Positions 18,789 to 27,063 of a stretch of DNA of 42,578 nucleotides are shown here, piece by piece; position 1 is the first letter of the stretch, and every line of letters begins with the position of its first letter. Origin of the DNA: Anaerolineae bacterium (GTDB taxonomy: Bacteria > Chloroflexota > Anaerolineae > Anaerolineales > Villigracilaceae); assembly GCA_003130845.1 (NCBI GenBank), contig QEXW01000042.1, positions 1-42,578 on the forward strand, given 5' to 3'. Made by a program: the position numbers and the translations under genes. The notes under the pieces are model-generated. The model was not told the DNA's origin. It saw nothing but the letters and a program-made list of their open reading frames with translations, and ran no database searches.

Positions 18789-19730
18789 TTATAGCGGCAG
18801 CACACGGAAGGCCCTACTTGGCCCCTCCACAAACAACCGGCCCTCGGCATCGAACCCCATCCGGTCTATGCACACCTGCCGGTCGCCGCTGGGCTGGAGC
18901 GGGTCGGTGTGAATGTGATACACGATGACCAGCGTCTTGCCATCCGGTGCCAGGGTGATGGAGTTGTGGCCAGGGCCAGAAATCTCCACGCCCTGGGCTG
19001 CCAGCACTGGGTTATGGGCGGCTTTGATGAAGGGGCCAAGGGGGCTATCGGATACCGCATACCCAACGGCGTACTCTCGGCTGGCATAAAAGTTCGCCGA
19101 ATACATGAGATAGTATCGCCCGGCGTGCTTAAGCACGAAAGGGCCTTCGTTCCAGCGCCATTCATCAGAGTGACAGGTTTCCCAGGCTTGCTCCGGTTTT
19201 GCCACCAGCACCGGCGCGCTGCGGAAGGAAAGCAAGTCGTCGTTCAATTCCATCACGTACAAATGGCTTTCGTGACGGCCCTCAACGATGTTTTCGCTGC
19301 AATCGCGCGCATAGTAAAAGTATTTTCGCCCATCGTCATCAAAAAAGACATGCCCATCAATCACGGCATAGCCAAAATCGAACAGCGGACGGTTGAAGAC
19401 ATCGGTGAAGGGGCCAAGCGGCGAATCGGAGACGGCTACGCTCATGCGCAGGCTGTGATTTTTGCTCCAGCGGGCAGTGTAGTGCATGAAGTACCGTCCC
19501 TGATGAAAAACCACTTCCGGCGCCCAGAAATCGGATTGGCCCCACGAATCCGGCTGACGCCGATAAACATACCCGGCTTCGCGCCAATCTACCAGGTTGG
19601 GCGAAACCCAGGCTTTGAAGCCATCGGGCGCCGAGGTGGCGTAGCAATAATACAATCCATCCGGCGCACGCAGGACATACGGGTCGCCGATATGCTTAAT
19701 CGGCAAGGGGTTGCGATAGACAAGGGACAT
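18789..19730 (-). CDS. GH43-type glycoside hydrolase, cytoplasmic
   Basis: This 313-residue five-bladed beta-propeller enzyme should remove arabinosyl, xylosyl or galactosyl residues from imported oligosaccharides by inversion. The expected acidic triad is visible: Asp in HIGDPYVL near the N-terminus, Asp in AVIDGHVFFDDDG, and Glu in WRWNEGPFVLKHAGRYY. I took the ATG at 19730 because GGAG lies six bases upstream; an in-frame upstream ATG (19895) lies inside the GH2 gene and has no signal. There is no signal peptide, unlike the second GH43 of the operon. It starts 20 bases after GH2 and is the last gene of the sugar operon. No terminator separates it from the rpoC promoter. Substrate specificity within GH43 cannot be fixed by eye. 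Confidence 0.85.
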   Translation of the reverse strand: MSLVYRNPLPIKHIGDPYVLRAPDGLYYCYATSAPDGFKAWVSPNLVDWREAGYVYRRQPDSWGQSDFWAPEVVFHQGRYFMHYTARWSKNHSLRMSVAVSDSPLGPFTDVFNRPLFDFGYAVIDGHVFFDDDGRKYFYYARDCSENIVEGRHESHLYVMELNDDLLSFRSAPVLVAKPEQAWETCHSDEWRWNEGPFVLKHAGRYYLMYSANFYASREYAVGYAVSDSPLGPFIKAAHNPVLAAQGVEISGPGHNSITLAPDGKTLVIVYHIHTDPLQPSGDRQVCIDRMGFDAEGRLFVEGPSRAFRVLPL

Positions 19731-19750
19731 ACTGAACTCCAAAGGGATGT

Positions 19751-22447
19751 TTAGAACAGACGCAGCAATTCCGCCAGCAAGAAGCGCGCCAGGGGATTGT
19801 TTTCCAGGTTTTCGCGCAAGCGGAAGGTAGAAACCACCAAAACGCCGCGCCCCATGCGGCGGCGAGCGATGGTGGGGATAGGTTTGTGAATCCAACCCAC
19901 AAACAACCCGGCCAATACATCCCGCGCAAAATCACGCGGGGCAAAGCCATGAATGACATGCTCCGGCGTCAGCCCGGCAAAGGAGAAATCTACCACCCCA
20001 TTGGTCGGCAGGCTTTCGAAGCGGTGCCAGCCAAAACTGCTGGCCCAATCACCCTGCCAGGGAGTACCGGCGCGTGGAGCAATGCTCAGGCCGGGCAGAA
20101 CGGCGCGCAGCGAATCGGGCTGTTCGGCCAAAAACAACACCTTGCCGCCACGCAGCAAAAAATCACGGCAGGCGTCATCCAAAGTGGAGACGACCGCCAC
20201 GCGGGCATGGGCCAGGTCATCCACCGTCGAAATGCCCTGCTGAGCCAAAAAGACGCGCAAGTCTGGCGCGTATAACCCTTCGAGCAGTGGCCATGGCGCA
20301 ACCTTAGGCAGGAAAAGAAAATCCTGTTCCGTTTCGGCAATCATCTCGCCGCAACGAGTCAGTTTTATTCCCAAACGCGCCCGGGTTGGTTTTTTCACCG
20401 GTGGCACAGAGAAAGAAATCATGCCCAATTCGGTCACATCGAACGGCGTGCATTCTCCAACTTCGAGCCGCCCGCTCAACCACTCGCAGGCTTTGCCACC
20501 ATCAGAATATTGCTCACTACGCACTTCCCATTCCAGGGCCGCGCCCTGTACGGCCTGCGCCGAACAATGCGCCAACAGCACCGGCAGGGCGCAAGTCTCA
20601 CCGCCAGCCACGCTCAGCCGCTCCCAAAGCGGAATCAGGACATCATCGGCGTTGACGCAGTGAAATTTCTCGAAATACGTCTTAGGGTTGCGAAGCATAT
20701 CCAGCAGGCCGTTGCATTCCCAATGCACATCGGTCAATTCGGTAATAACATAGCCCTGAATGGCGTTGTGCCGCCGTATTTGTTCGATTTCGTACTTCAT
20801 GGCCGCAAATTGCAGTTCTTGGCTGGCCGCCGCGAGCGCCGCTAGCGAAGGAAAAACCCGGTCGAACGCATAATCACGAAAACGGCCTTCGACACCGTGC
20901 GGATACACCACGCCATCGCCCCACTCCAGACCGGTCTCAAACCACCAGGGTTCGCCGCCATAGCCCTTCACAAGTTTTTCTACATCCGGCAGCCCCCAAT
21001 TGCCAAACTCGGAAACCAGCAGCGGCTCATCTCCCCGGCGGCGTGCTTCGGGCGCAAGCAGGCGCGGCGCTGCCTGCCAGGGCGCGCGCAGATACTCTTG
21101 CCAGGCAGCCGCATTCTCATACGCGCAGGCATACGTCCACCAGGGACGGCTGGCAAAGGCAGCCACCCAAGCGCGCCACTGCTCATGATGGTCAGGCATG
21201 GCAAAATACATGTGGTAGTCATCTAGGTCGCTGACCACATTGAAGTTGCCCCAACAAGCCGAATTGCCAACCACCAAGCGGGTTGGGTCGAGCGCCTTCA
21301 TAAAATCGTACATCTCTGCCAGCCAGGCGCGATGTTCGGGATTGCTTAAATCCACGCCCCAAGATTCGTTGATAATCGTCCAAATCCCAATCGAAGGATG
21401 ATTCCAATCCCGCTCTACCATGCCGGCCAGGGTTTGGCGGGCGCGACGTTTGGCGTGCTCGGTCAGCAAAATGTGGTTGGGTAATTCTGTCCAAATGAGC
21501 AGACCAACTTTGTCGGCAGCAGCGTAATAACGCGGGTCGGCCACTTTGATATGTACGCGCAGGCAATTCAGCCCCAAGGCCTTGGCCTGACGGAATTCAG
21601 CTTCAATATATTCTTGCGAGGGTGGCGTGCAAATGAATTCGGGGTAGTAATCTTGGTCGAGCGCGCCGCGCAGATAAAACGGCTTTCCATTCAACCAAAT
21701 CTGCCCGTTGCGCGTTTGGATGGTGCGAAAGCCAAAGGTTTCAGTCACTTCATCTTCGCCGGTGCAGAGTTTCAGCGTGTATAAATGCGGCTCGTCTGGC
21801 GACCAAGGCAAAGGGTGTTCGATGGGAATGGAAAAACGCAGCGCGGCGAATTCGGCCTGGGCGGCGATTCTGCCATCCGGCGCAAAAACTTCGGCTGTGA
21901 GCATTCCCGCCAATGCGCCGCTCAAACGGACTTCCACCGAAACTTGTTCACCGCCCGCCGTAATTTTCACCCCCTGGATATGGGTCGCCGCGCGGCTTTC
22001 CACCCACACCGATTGCCAGAGCCCGGAGAGCATTCCGTACCAGGACTGCTTGCCGTGCGGAATCTCATCGAACCATTCGGGCGGGTCATCCACGCGCACG
22101 GTCACGACATTCCGCCCAGAGCGCACGGCAGCAGTGATGTCGAACTCGAAAGGTAGGTAGCCGCCCTCGTGGGCGCCCACTTCCACGCCATTCACCCACA
22201 CTTGCGCAGCGTAATCCACCGCGCCAAAACCCAAAATCAGTACCCGGTTGGCCATCAGCCATTCATCTGGAATGTGAAACTCGCGCCCATACCAAGCCAC
22301 GCCGCGATGCTGACGAAAGCGTGGGTCAGCCTGCCAGGGTGCAGGGACAGAAATCTGCGTACAGTGATTGGAAAAATCAGGGGGCAATGGCTCATGCGGG
22401 GAGAACGCCCATTTCCCATCCAGCGAAAGACGAAAGCGAGCAGACAC
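19751..22447 (-). CDS. Glycoside hydrolase family 2 enzyme
   Basis: This 899-residue retaining glycosidase has the GH2 layout: an N-terminal sugar-binding jelly roll (about 1-170, with YGREF, WVNGVEVGAHEGGYLPFEFD), an immunoglobulin-like domain (about 175-270), and a TIM barrel with the acid/base Glu in IINESWG and the nucleophile Glu in LVSEFGNWG. A long C-terminal part of about 300 residues includes a flavodoxin/glutamine-amidotransferase-like stretch (ARVAVVSTLDDACRDFLLRGGKVLFLAEQ) as in some beta-galactosidase relatives. The GTG start at 22447 is chosen for the AAGGAG six bases upstream; the ATG at 22537 has none and its extension is low-complexity. No signal peptide, so it acts in the cytoplasm. 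Galactosidase, glucuronidase or arabinosidase activity are all possible. Confidence 0.85.
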   Translation of the reverse strand: MSARFRLSLDGKWAFSPHEPLPPDFSNHCTQISVPAPWQADPRFRQHRGVAWYGREFHIPDEWLMANRVLILGFGAVDYAAQVWVNGVEVGAHEGGYLPFEFDITAAVRSGRNVVTVRVDDPPEWFDEIPHGKQSWYGMLSGLWQSVWVESRAATHIQGVKITAGGEQVSVEVRLSGALAGMLTAEVFAPDGRIAAQAEFAALRFSIPIEHPLPWSPDEPHLYTLKLCTGEDEVTETFGFRTIQTRNGQIWLNGKPFYLRGALDQDYYPEFICTPPSQEYIEAEFRQAKALGLNCLRVHIKVADPRYYAAADKVGLLIWTELPNHILLTEHAKRRARQTLAGMVERDWNHPSIGIWTIINESWGVDLSNPEHRAWLAEMYDFMKALDPTRLVVGNSACWGNFNVVSDLDDYHMYFAMPDHHEQWRAWVAAFASRPWWTYACAYENAAAWQEYLRAPWQAAPRLLAPEARRRGDEPLLVSEFGNWGLPDVEKLVKGYGGEPWWFETGLEWGDGVVYPHGVEGRFRDYAFDRVFPSLAALAAASQELQFAAMKYEIEQIRRHNAIQGYVITELTDVHWECNGLLDMLRNPKTYFEKFHCVNADDVLIPLWERLSVAGGETCALPVLLAHCSAQAVQGAALEWEVRSEQYSDGGKACEWLSGRLEVGECTPFDVTELGMISFSVPPVKKPTRARLGIKLTRCGEMIAETEQDFLFLPKVAPWPLLEGLYAPDLRVFLAQQGISTVDDLAHARVAVVSTLDDACRDFLLRGGKVLFLAEQPDSLRAVLPGLSIAPRAGTPWQGDWASSFGWHRFESLPTNGVVDFSFAGLTPEHVIHGFAPRDFARDVLAGLFVGWIHKPIPTIARRRMGRGVLVVSTFRLRENLENNPLARFLLAELLRLF

Positions 22448-22483
22448 AGGGAACTCCTTGAATAATAGCAATGTGAGACCAGG

Positions 22484-22535
22484 CCTTGCCCGGCGGCAAG
22501 GTGCGCCCGCCCGCAGAAGCAGCCTGCGGGCAGGC
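22484..22535 (-). other. Two tandem hairpins between GH43 and GH2 genes
   Basis: CCTTGCC/GGCAAGG (22484-22501, loop CGGC) and a 12-position stem with one mismatch (22505-22516 with 22524-22535, core GCCCGCAG/CTGCGGGC) sit in the 120-base gap. Neither is followed by a T run, so they look like intercistronic mRNA stabilisers or barriers rather than terminators. The first resembles the hairpin in the binding-protein leader (26919-26939). Confidence 0.6.
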
Positions 22536-22567
22536 AAAAGGAGAAGAGAAATGGCAAGAAAAATTGC

Positions 22568-23611
22568 TCAGGGCAACAGCGGGACGGACTGAGAACCGGT
22601 GGTAGGCCCACGCACGACCGGCTTGCCGTCCACCCAATCCAATCGGTCGAGCCACATCAGGCGGCGTTCACCGCGCCGGCTGCCCGCGACTACTTCCCAG
22701 GCGTGGTAGAACATCCAGGTCTGCTCGCCCAGCTGCAAAAGCGCCTGGTGGCCTGGGCCAATCACCAGCGCGTCTTTGTTGCTCAGGTCGCTTTGCAGGA
22801 TGGGGTTTTCTGGCGCGTCCTGACAAGGCCCCAGGGGTGATTCACACAAGGCATAGCCAACCGCGTATTCATGCCCGGCATAGTTGTTGGCCGAGAAAAA
22901 CAGGTAATAGCGGCCTTGGTGCTTGAACATGGTCGGGGCTTCTACGACGCGCCCCTCCCACAATGCGTCATTCCGAATCAGCGACACGGGTTCACCCAGC
23001 AGGCGCAAGCCATCTGGGGCGAGTTCCTGAACGTAGATGAAAGTGGGCAGGTTGCAGCAATTGCCGTCGTTTTTGTAATACAGATACAGTTTGCCATCTT
23101 CATCACGGAAGGGGCTGGCGTCAATCGTGCCGCCCCATTCAGCCTGGCAGACCAGCGGCGCGTCGTTCGTATCTTTGAATTTGCCCTCCGGCTTATCGCT
23201 GACCGCGACTCCCACGCACTGTTTATCCGATTGTTTATCGCGCGCGGTGTAGTACAGAACAAACTGATTGCCAATCTGAATCACTTCCGGCGCCCACACC
23301 AGCCCGCCGGTCAATTTGGCCCAGCGGGGCAAGGCGGGCATGGCATCGGGCAAAATCTGCCATTTCACCAGGTCAGTGGAGCGCGCCAGAGAGATATTTT
23401 TACTGGCGCTGTTGGTGGCGTAAGCGTAGAAGGTTTCTCCAACCTGCAAAATGAACGGGTCGGCAAAATTCTCACGCAAGACCGGGTTTTGAAACATCGG
23501 AACATCCGGCGAAGGCGTGGAAGTCGCCTGGGCGGGCGGCATCAGCGGGGAGCAGGCCGCTGAAACGGTCAGCAAAGCAAAAGCCAGGAAAAAGAGCGGG
23601 GAGAGTCTCAT
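22568..23611 (-). CDS. GH43-type glycoside hydrolase, surface lipoprotein
   Basis: This 347-residue protein begins with a type II signal peptide (MRLSPLFFLAFALLTVSAAC) with the lipidated Cys at 20, then a short Pro/Ser linker and a GH43 five-bladed propeller. The likely catalytic residues are Asp in ENFADPFIL, Asp in GGTIDASPFRDEDGK, and Glu in GRVVEAPTMFKHQGRYY. Anchored outside, it would trim polysaccharide before uptake by the ABC transporter, complementing the cytoplasmic GH43. Its ATG overlaps the stop of the upstream permease (ATGA), so the two are translationally coupled. A longer frame reaching 23821 only overlaps the permease gene and spoils the signal peptide. Sequence similarity between the two GH43 proteins is low apart from the motifs. 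Confidence 0.85.
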   Translation of the reverse strand: MRLSPLFFLAFALLTVSAACSPLMPPAQATSTPSPDVPMFQNPVLRENFADPFILQVGETFYAYATNSASKNISLARSTDLVKWQILPDAMPALPRWAKLTGGLVWAPEVIQIGNQFVLYYTARDKQSDKQCVGVAVSDKPEGKFKDTNDAPLVCQAEWGGTIDASPFRDEDGKLYLYYKNDGNCCNLPTFIYVQELAPDGLRLLGEPVSLIRNDALWEGRVVEAPTMFKHQGRYYLFFSANNYAGHEYAVGYALCESPLGPCQDAPENPILQSDLSNKDALVIGPGHQALLQLGEQTWMFYHAWEVVAGSRRGERRLMWLDRLDWVDGKPVVRGPTTGSQSVPLLP

Positions 23612-24477
23612 CCCTTGAGTCCTGTCGTCGCCACGCTTTGAACGATGAACCGCTGGAGGAAAATATACAGCACCAACACCGGCACCGCCACAATCACCGC
23701 CCCGGCCATCATCAGGCCATATTCCGAGGTATAAGCGCCTTGCAGGGTGCGCAAGCCCGGCTGCAGGGTTTGCACGGCGCGGTCTTTCAGCACCAGAAGC
23801 GCCCACAGGAAATCGTTCCAACTGGCGAGGAATTCGATGACCGCCAGGGTTGCCAGGGCTGGCTTGGAAAGCGGCAAGGCAATTTGGAAAAAGATTTGCA
23901 AGCGGTTGGCGCCATCTATTTCAGCGGCTTCTTCCAACTCTTTGGGCAGGCTTTCGAAGAACTGACGCATAAAATACACCCCAAACACGCTCGCCAGGGC
24001 CGGAATGATGACTCCGCTGAACTTGTTCAACATACCCAGCTTGGCTACGGTAACGAAGTTAGGGACCAAAAACATCACCCCTGGCAAAAAGAGGGTGGCG
24101 ATGAGCAAGCCAAAAATCTGTTTGCGGCCCGGGAAATCCATGCGCGCGTAAGCGTAGCCGGCCAAAGAATCAATCACCAGTTTCAAGACGGTGGTGACGG
24201 AGGCAACGAACAAACTGTTCATGAACCAACGGCCAATCGGCGTGGATGGATTGTTGAGAATTTTTTCGTAGTTTTCGAGCGTAATCTGTTTAGGAATCCA
24301 ATAAATTTCTTTGGTGAACAACTGCGATTTGAGTTTGAACGAGGTCGAAAACATCCAGACCAACGGAATGACGACAATCAGCGTCACCAGGGAGAGGGTG
24401 AGATAAATCATGGCGCGATTGACAAATTCTTGCACGCGGTAGCCCGAAACCGGGCGGCGGGTGGTTTTTAGGGTCAT
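23608..24477 (-). CDS. Carbohydrate ABC transporter permease, MalG/AraQ type
   Basis: This 289-residue inner-membrane permease has about six transmembrane helices and the ATPase-contact EAA motif (EEAAEIDGANRLQIFFQIALP) in the second half. The first helix is near residues 20-45. It pairs with the neighbouring permease to form the channel of a family 1 sugar importer. I chose the ATG at 24477, which follows AGGAGG at six bases; the ATG at 24498 overlaps the previous gene and lacks a ribosome site. The stop overlaps the start of the lipoprotein GH43. No ATPase gene is in the operon, as is common for CUT1 importers that share an MsmK-type ATPase. Confidence 0.92.
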   Translation of the reverse strand: MTLKTTRRPVSGYRVQEFVNRAMIYLTLSLVTLIVVIPLVWMFSTSFKLKSQLFTKEIYWIPKQITLENYEKILNNPSTPIGRWFMNSLFVASVTTVLKLVIDSLAGYAYARMDFPGRKQIFGLLIATLFLPGVMFLVPNFVTVAKLGMLNKFSGVIIPALASVFGVYFMRQFFESLPKELEEAAEIDGANRLQIFFQIALPLSKPALATLAVIEFLASWNDFLWALLVLKDRAVQTLQPGLRTLQGAYTSEYGLMMAGAVIVAVPVLVLYIFLQRFIVQSVATTGLKG

Positions 24478-24494
24478 GGTGAGCCTCCTGCGTG

Positions 24495-25409
24495 TCAATC
24501 ACGCTGACGGAAAAGACGAAAATTGACGAAAGAAAACGCCATCATCATGAGCGCAACCACCACCGACATAGCCGCCGCGCTGCCCTGGAAGGGGCGCACG
24601 AAACCCTCGGTAAAAATGCGCAGCATAACCGGTTCGGTCGCCCCGCCGCCGGTCGGTTGGGCGGGCGCGCCGCGCGTCATCATCATCGGCTGGCCGAGCA
24701 GGTTGAACGAGGCGATGATGGTCGTGATGATGATAAAGACCAGGACCGGTTGCAGCAGCGGCAGGGTAATGCGCGTAAAGCGCTGCCAGGCATTGGCGCC
24801 ATCTACTTCGGCGGCTTCGTATAAATCGGTGGGGATGTCTTGCAGGGCCGCCAGAAAAATGACCATGTTATAGCCCATCGTCCACCACACGGTAGCGACT
24901 ACGATGGAAATCATCGCGTAGGGCATGGTCGAAAGCCAGCGCGGCGTATCGAAGCCCCACAGTTTCAGATAATAGTTGAGCAGGCCGCCCTGGCTTTGGA
25001 AAATCCACCACCAGATGAGCGAAATGACCGCACACGAAAGTACCCAGGGGGAGAAAAACACCGCGCGGAAGAATTTCATGCCCTTCAATTTTGAATTCAA
25101 CAGGACCGCCAGCCCAAGCGGAATAAGCACCAGGAACGGCACGCTCCAAATCACGAAAGTCACCGTCACGCGCACCGAATTCCAAAACTCGATGAACTTT
25201 ACGCTGCCAGCATGGAACAAGTCCAGGTAGTTTTGCAATCCCACAAAGACGGTGGCTTCAGGCCGCAGGTAGTCATATTGAAAAAAACTGATATACAAGC
25301 CGCTGAAAAACGGGTAGCCGACGAAGACTGCAAAGAAAATTAGGTGCGGCAGGATGAACAGATAAGGCGTAATCGAAATTCTGCGTTTCCGGGCGAACGC
25401 AACGGACAT
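24495..25409 (-). CDS. Carbohydrate ABC transporter permease, MalF/UgpA type
   Basis: This 304-residue permease has about six transmembrane helices beginning around residue 14 and an EAA motif YEAAEVDGANAWQRFTRITLP. It is the partner of the downstream MalG-type permease. The proline and glycine-rich loop RGAPAQPTGGGATEP near residue 245 is longer than usual. A weak AGG-containing ribosome site lies before the ATG. It follows the binding-protein gene after a 124-base gap that holds a very stable hairpin, which should lower permease relative to binding-protein expression. Confidence 0.92.
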   Translation of the reverse strand: MSVAFARKRRISITPYLFILPHLIFFAVFVGYPFFSGLYISFFQYDYLRPEATVFVGLQNYLDLFHAGSVKFIEFWNSVRVTVTFVIWSVPFLVLIPLGLAVLLNSKLKGMKFFRAVFFSPWVLSCAVISLIWWWIFQSQGGLLNYYLKLWGFDTPRWLSTMPYAMISIVVATVWWTMGYNMVIFLAALQDIPTDLYEAAEVDGANAWQRFTRITLPLLQPVLVFIIITTIIASFNLLGQPMMMTRGAPAQPTGGGATEPVMLRIFTEGFVRPFQGSAAAMSVVVALMMMAFSFVNFRLFRQRD

Positions 25410-25476
25410 GGGAGCCTGCCTTTCAAAAGTCCGAAATTTCTATTGAACAGGAACAGATAAAAACGTTACCAGGAAG

Positions 25477-25518
25477 GCCGCGAAGGTCTCTCAAACATTC
25501 CAGTGAGACCTTCGCGGC
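25477..25518 (-). other. Perfect 14-bp intercistronic stem between binding protein and permease genes
   Basis: GCCGCGAAGGTCTC (25477-25490) pairs perfectly with GAGACCTTCGCGGC (25505-25518) around a 14-base loop. No T run follows on the minus strand. It sits right after the binding-protein stop codon, where similar structures in maltose-type operons protect the upstream mRNA and give more binding protein than permease. Confidence 0.8.
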
Positions 25519-25533
25519 TATCAAATTAGCGGC

Positions 25534-26877
25534 TTATGGCGCTTTGGGCGCGTCGCCGTAGGTGGCTTTGTTCTGCACCAGGATTTCATTGGCGCGTTTG
25601 GCGGCGTCATCGAGCGCGGCTTTGATGTCGGTGGCGGTGCCATTCATCACCGCGCCGACGGCTTCACCCAGCGGGCCAAAGGCATCGGTAATGCCAGGAA
25701 CGGCAGGCGGGAAGAAGGCGTACTCGACCGAGGGCGCAATCGACGCCTGGGGTTGGATGGCTTTGAACTCAGCGCTGGCACGGACGGAATTGGAGGCCGG
25801 AATCTGCCCGGCTTTGGCCCAGGTGACGGAGTTTTCGACCATGTATTTGATGAAAATGGCGGCAGCGCGGTCTTTGCAGGGGTCAACCGTCCGGTGAACT
25901 GGCAGGGTAAACTGGTGCGAGCCAGCCCACACAGCCATTTGCGGGCCTATCTGCGGCACGGCCGTTGCCACGCCGTTGAACTCCACGCCCGCGCCGGTGA
26001 CGTTGGTGGTTTGCCAAATACCATTCCAAATCATGCCGACCGTGCCGGTCTTGAAGGCATTCAACTCGGCATCCACTTCCAAGTTAGGTTCGGAATATTT
26101 GGTCTGGGCGTCCTTCATCCATTGCAAGGCCTTCACGCCGGCCTCGCTGTTCCAGGTGGCTTGCGTACCATCGGCGCTAAATTCCGTGCCGCCAAACTGG
26201 TGCAGCAACATTTGGAAAATTTGCATGACCGGGAAACCACCGGTGATGTTGAAGCCTTTGTTCTCACCGACAGTCAATGCGGCAGCAATTTTCTCGAACT
26301 CTTCACGGGTCTTGGGTGGATTCTCGAAACCGGCCTGTTTGAGCAGGTCGGCATTGTAAAACATGGTCATCGGATGAATATCGAGAGGAATGCTGTAGCG
26401 GCGTCCGGCCACTTCGCCAGCAGCCCACACACCCGCCGGGTAATCGCTGCTCGAAATGCCCATCTCGGCAACCAGGTCATCCATCGGGCGCAGCATATTG
26501 CGGAAAACGTGCGTGGCAATCTGGTCAGCGTGCAGAATGGCGACATCGGGCAGGGTATCGGCAGCAGCGGCGGTGGCAAGTTGGGTGTAATACTCACCCT
26601 GGCTGGTCATGGTCACTTTGATGTCTGGATGTGAAGCATTAAACGCCTCCACCATTTCACCCATGTAAGGGCCATCTGGGCCGGTGAAGGGATTCCAATA
26701 CTGCAACTCCACCACGCCACACGATTGTGTCTGCTCTTGACCCGAGGCCGGTTGCCCGGCGGCAGGTTGTTCAGCAGGAGGCTGGGCAGGCGATTGGGTT
26801 GCGGCGGGCGTACCGCAGGCAGAAAGCACCAGGCTCAGAATGAGCAGCAGGGGCAAAACAAAACGAATGGTTTTCAT
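25534..26877 (-). CDS. Extracellular sugar-binding lipoprotein, family 1
   Basis: This 447-residue solute-binding protein begins with a type II signal peptide, lipobox LVLSAC with Cys21, followed by a Pro/Ala/Gln-rich linker and the family 1 fold (ELQYWNPFTGPDGPYMGEMVEAFN, then DTLPDVAILHADQ). It delivers oligosaccharide to the permease pair. The ATG at 26877 is chosen because AGGAG lies a few bases upstream and because it starts the signal peptide; the frame upstream to 27051 is not signal-like. It is the first gene of the transporter operon, after a 186-base gap from the regulator. Ligand identity is inferred only from the GH43/GH2 neighbours (arabino-, xylo- or galacto-oligosaccharide). 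Confidence 0.93.
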   Translation of the reverse strand: MKTIRFVLPLLLILSLVLSACGTPAATQSPAQPPAEQPAAGQPASGQEQTQSCGVVELQYWNPFTGPDGPYMGEMVEAFNASHPDIKVTMTSQGEYYTQLATAAAADTLPDVAILHADQIATHVFRNMLRPMDDLVAEMGISSSDYPAGVWAAGEVAGRRYSIPLDIHPMTMFYNADLLKQAGFENPPKTREEFEKIAAALTVGENKGFNITGGFPVMQIFQMLLHQFGGTEFSADGTQATWNSEAGVKALQWMKDAQTKYSEPNLEVDAELNAFKTGTVGMIWNGIWQTTNVTGAGVEFNGVATAVPQIGPQMAVWAGSHQFTLPVHRTVDPCKDRAAAIFIKYMVENSVTWAKAGQIPASNSVRASAEFKAIQPQASIAPSVEYAFFPPAVPGITDAFGPLGEAVGAVMNGTATDIKAALDDAAKRANEILVQNKATYGDAPKAP

Positions 26878-26906
26878 CTTTTCTCCTACTTGGTTGTAAA
26901 TGAGAT

Positions 26907-26939
26907 GGCCTGAACAGGCCCTTGCGCGCGGCGCAAGGG
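26907..26939 (-). promoter_or_regulatory. Leader hairpin and palindrome upstream of the binding-protein gene
   Basis: The palindrome GGCCTGAACAGGCC (26907-26920) overlaps the nine-pair hairpin CCCTTGCGC/GCGCAAGGG (26919-26939). Both lie 30-60 bases before the start codon. They cannot fully form together, which suggests alternative structures or an operator. No function is known. Confidence 0.45.
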
Positions 26940-27012
26940 AAACAGGACTCAAATTGCTGCAGAACAATGGGGGGATATGGTAAACTGTATGCGAGCGGAA
27001 CAACCTCCTCTC

Positions 27013-27060
27013 AAAGACGCACTGCGCGGGTCTGCCAGGACAAAGGCGCACTGCGTCTTT
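27013..27060 (-). promoter_or_regulatory. Long inverted repeat after the regulator gene, with two CGCACTGCG palindromes
   Basis: AAAGACGCACTGCGC (27013-27027) and GCGCACTGCGTCTTT (27046-27060) form a 15-position inverted repeat with one central mismatch. Each arm contains the palindrome CGCACTGCG (27018-27026 and 27047-27055), with centres 29 bases apart. It lies three bases past the stop of the regulator and ahead of the transporter operon. It may act as the regulator's terminator, as paired operator sites for the ArsR-type dimer, or both. No clear -35/-10 pair was found downstream; TTGTTC with CATATC at 18 bases is the best, weak candidate. Confidence 0.5.
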
Positions 27061-27063
27061 TAT

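Noticed and set aside
26878-27051. N-terminal extension of the sugar-binding protein to 27051
   Set aside because: The extension would bury the lipoprotein signal peptide; a good ribosome site and signal start are at 26877.
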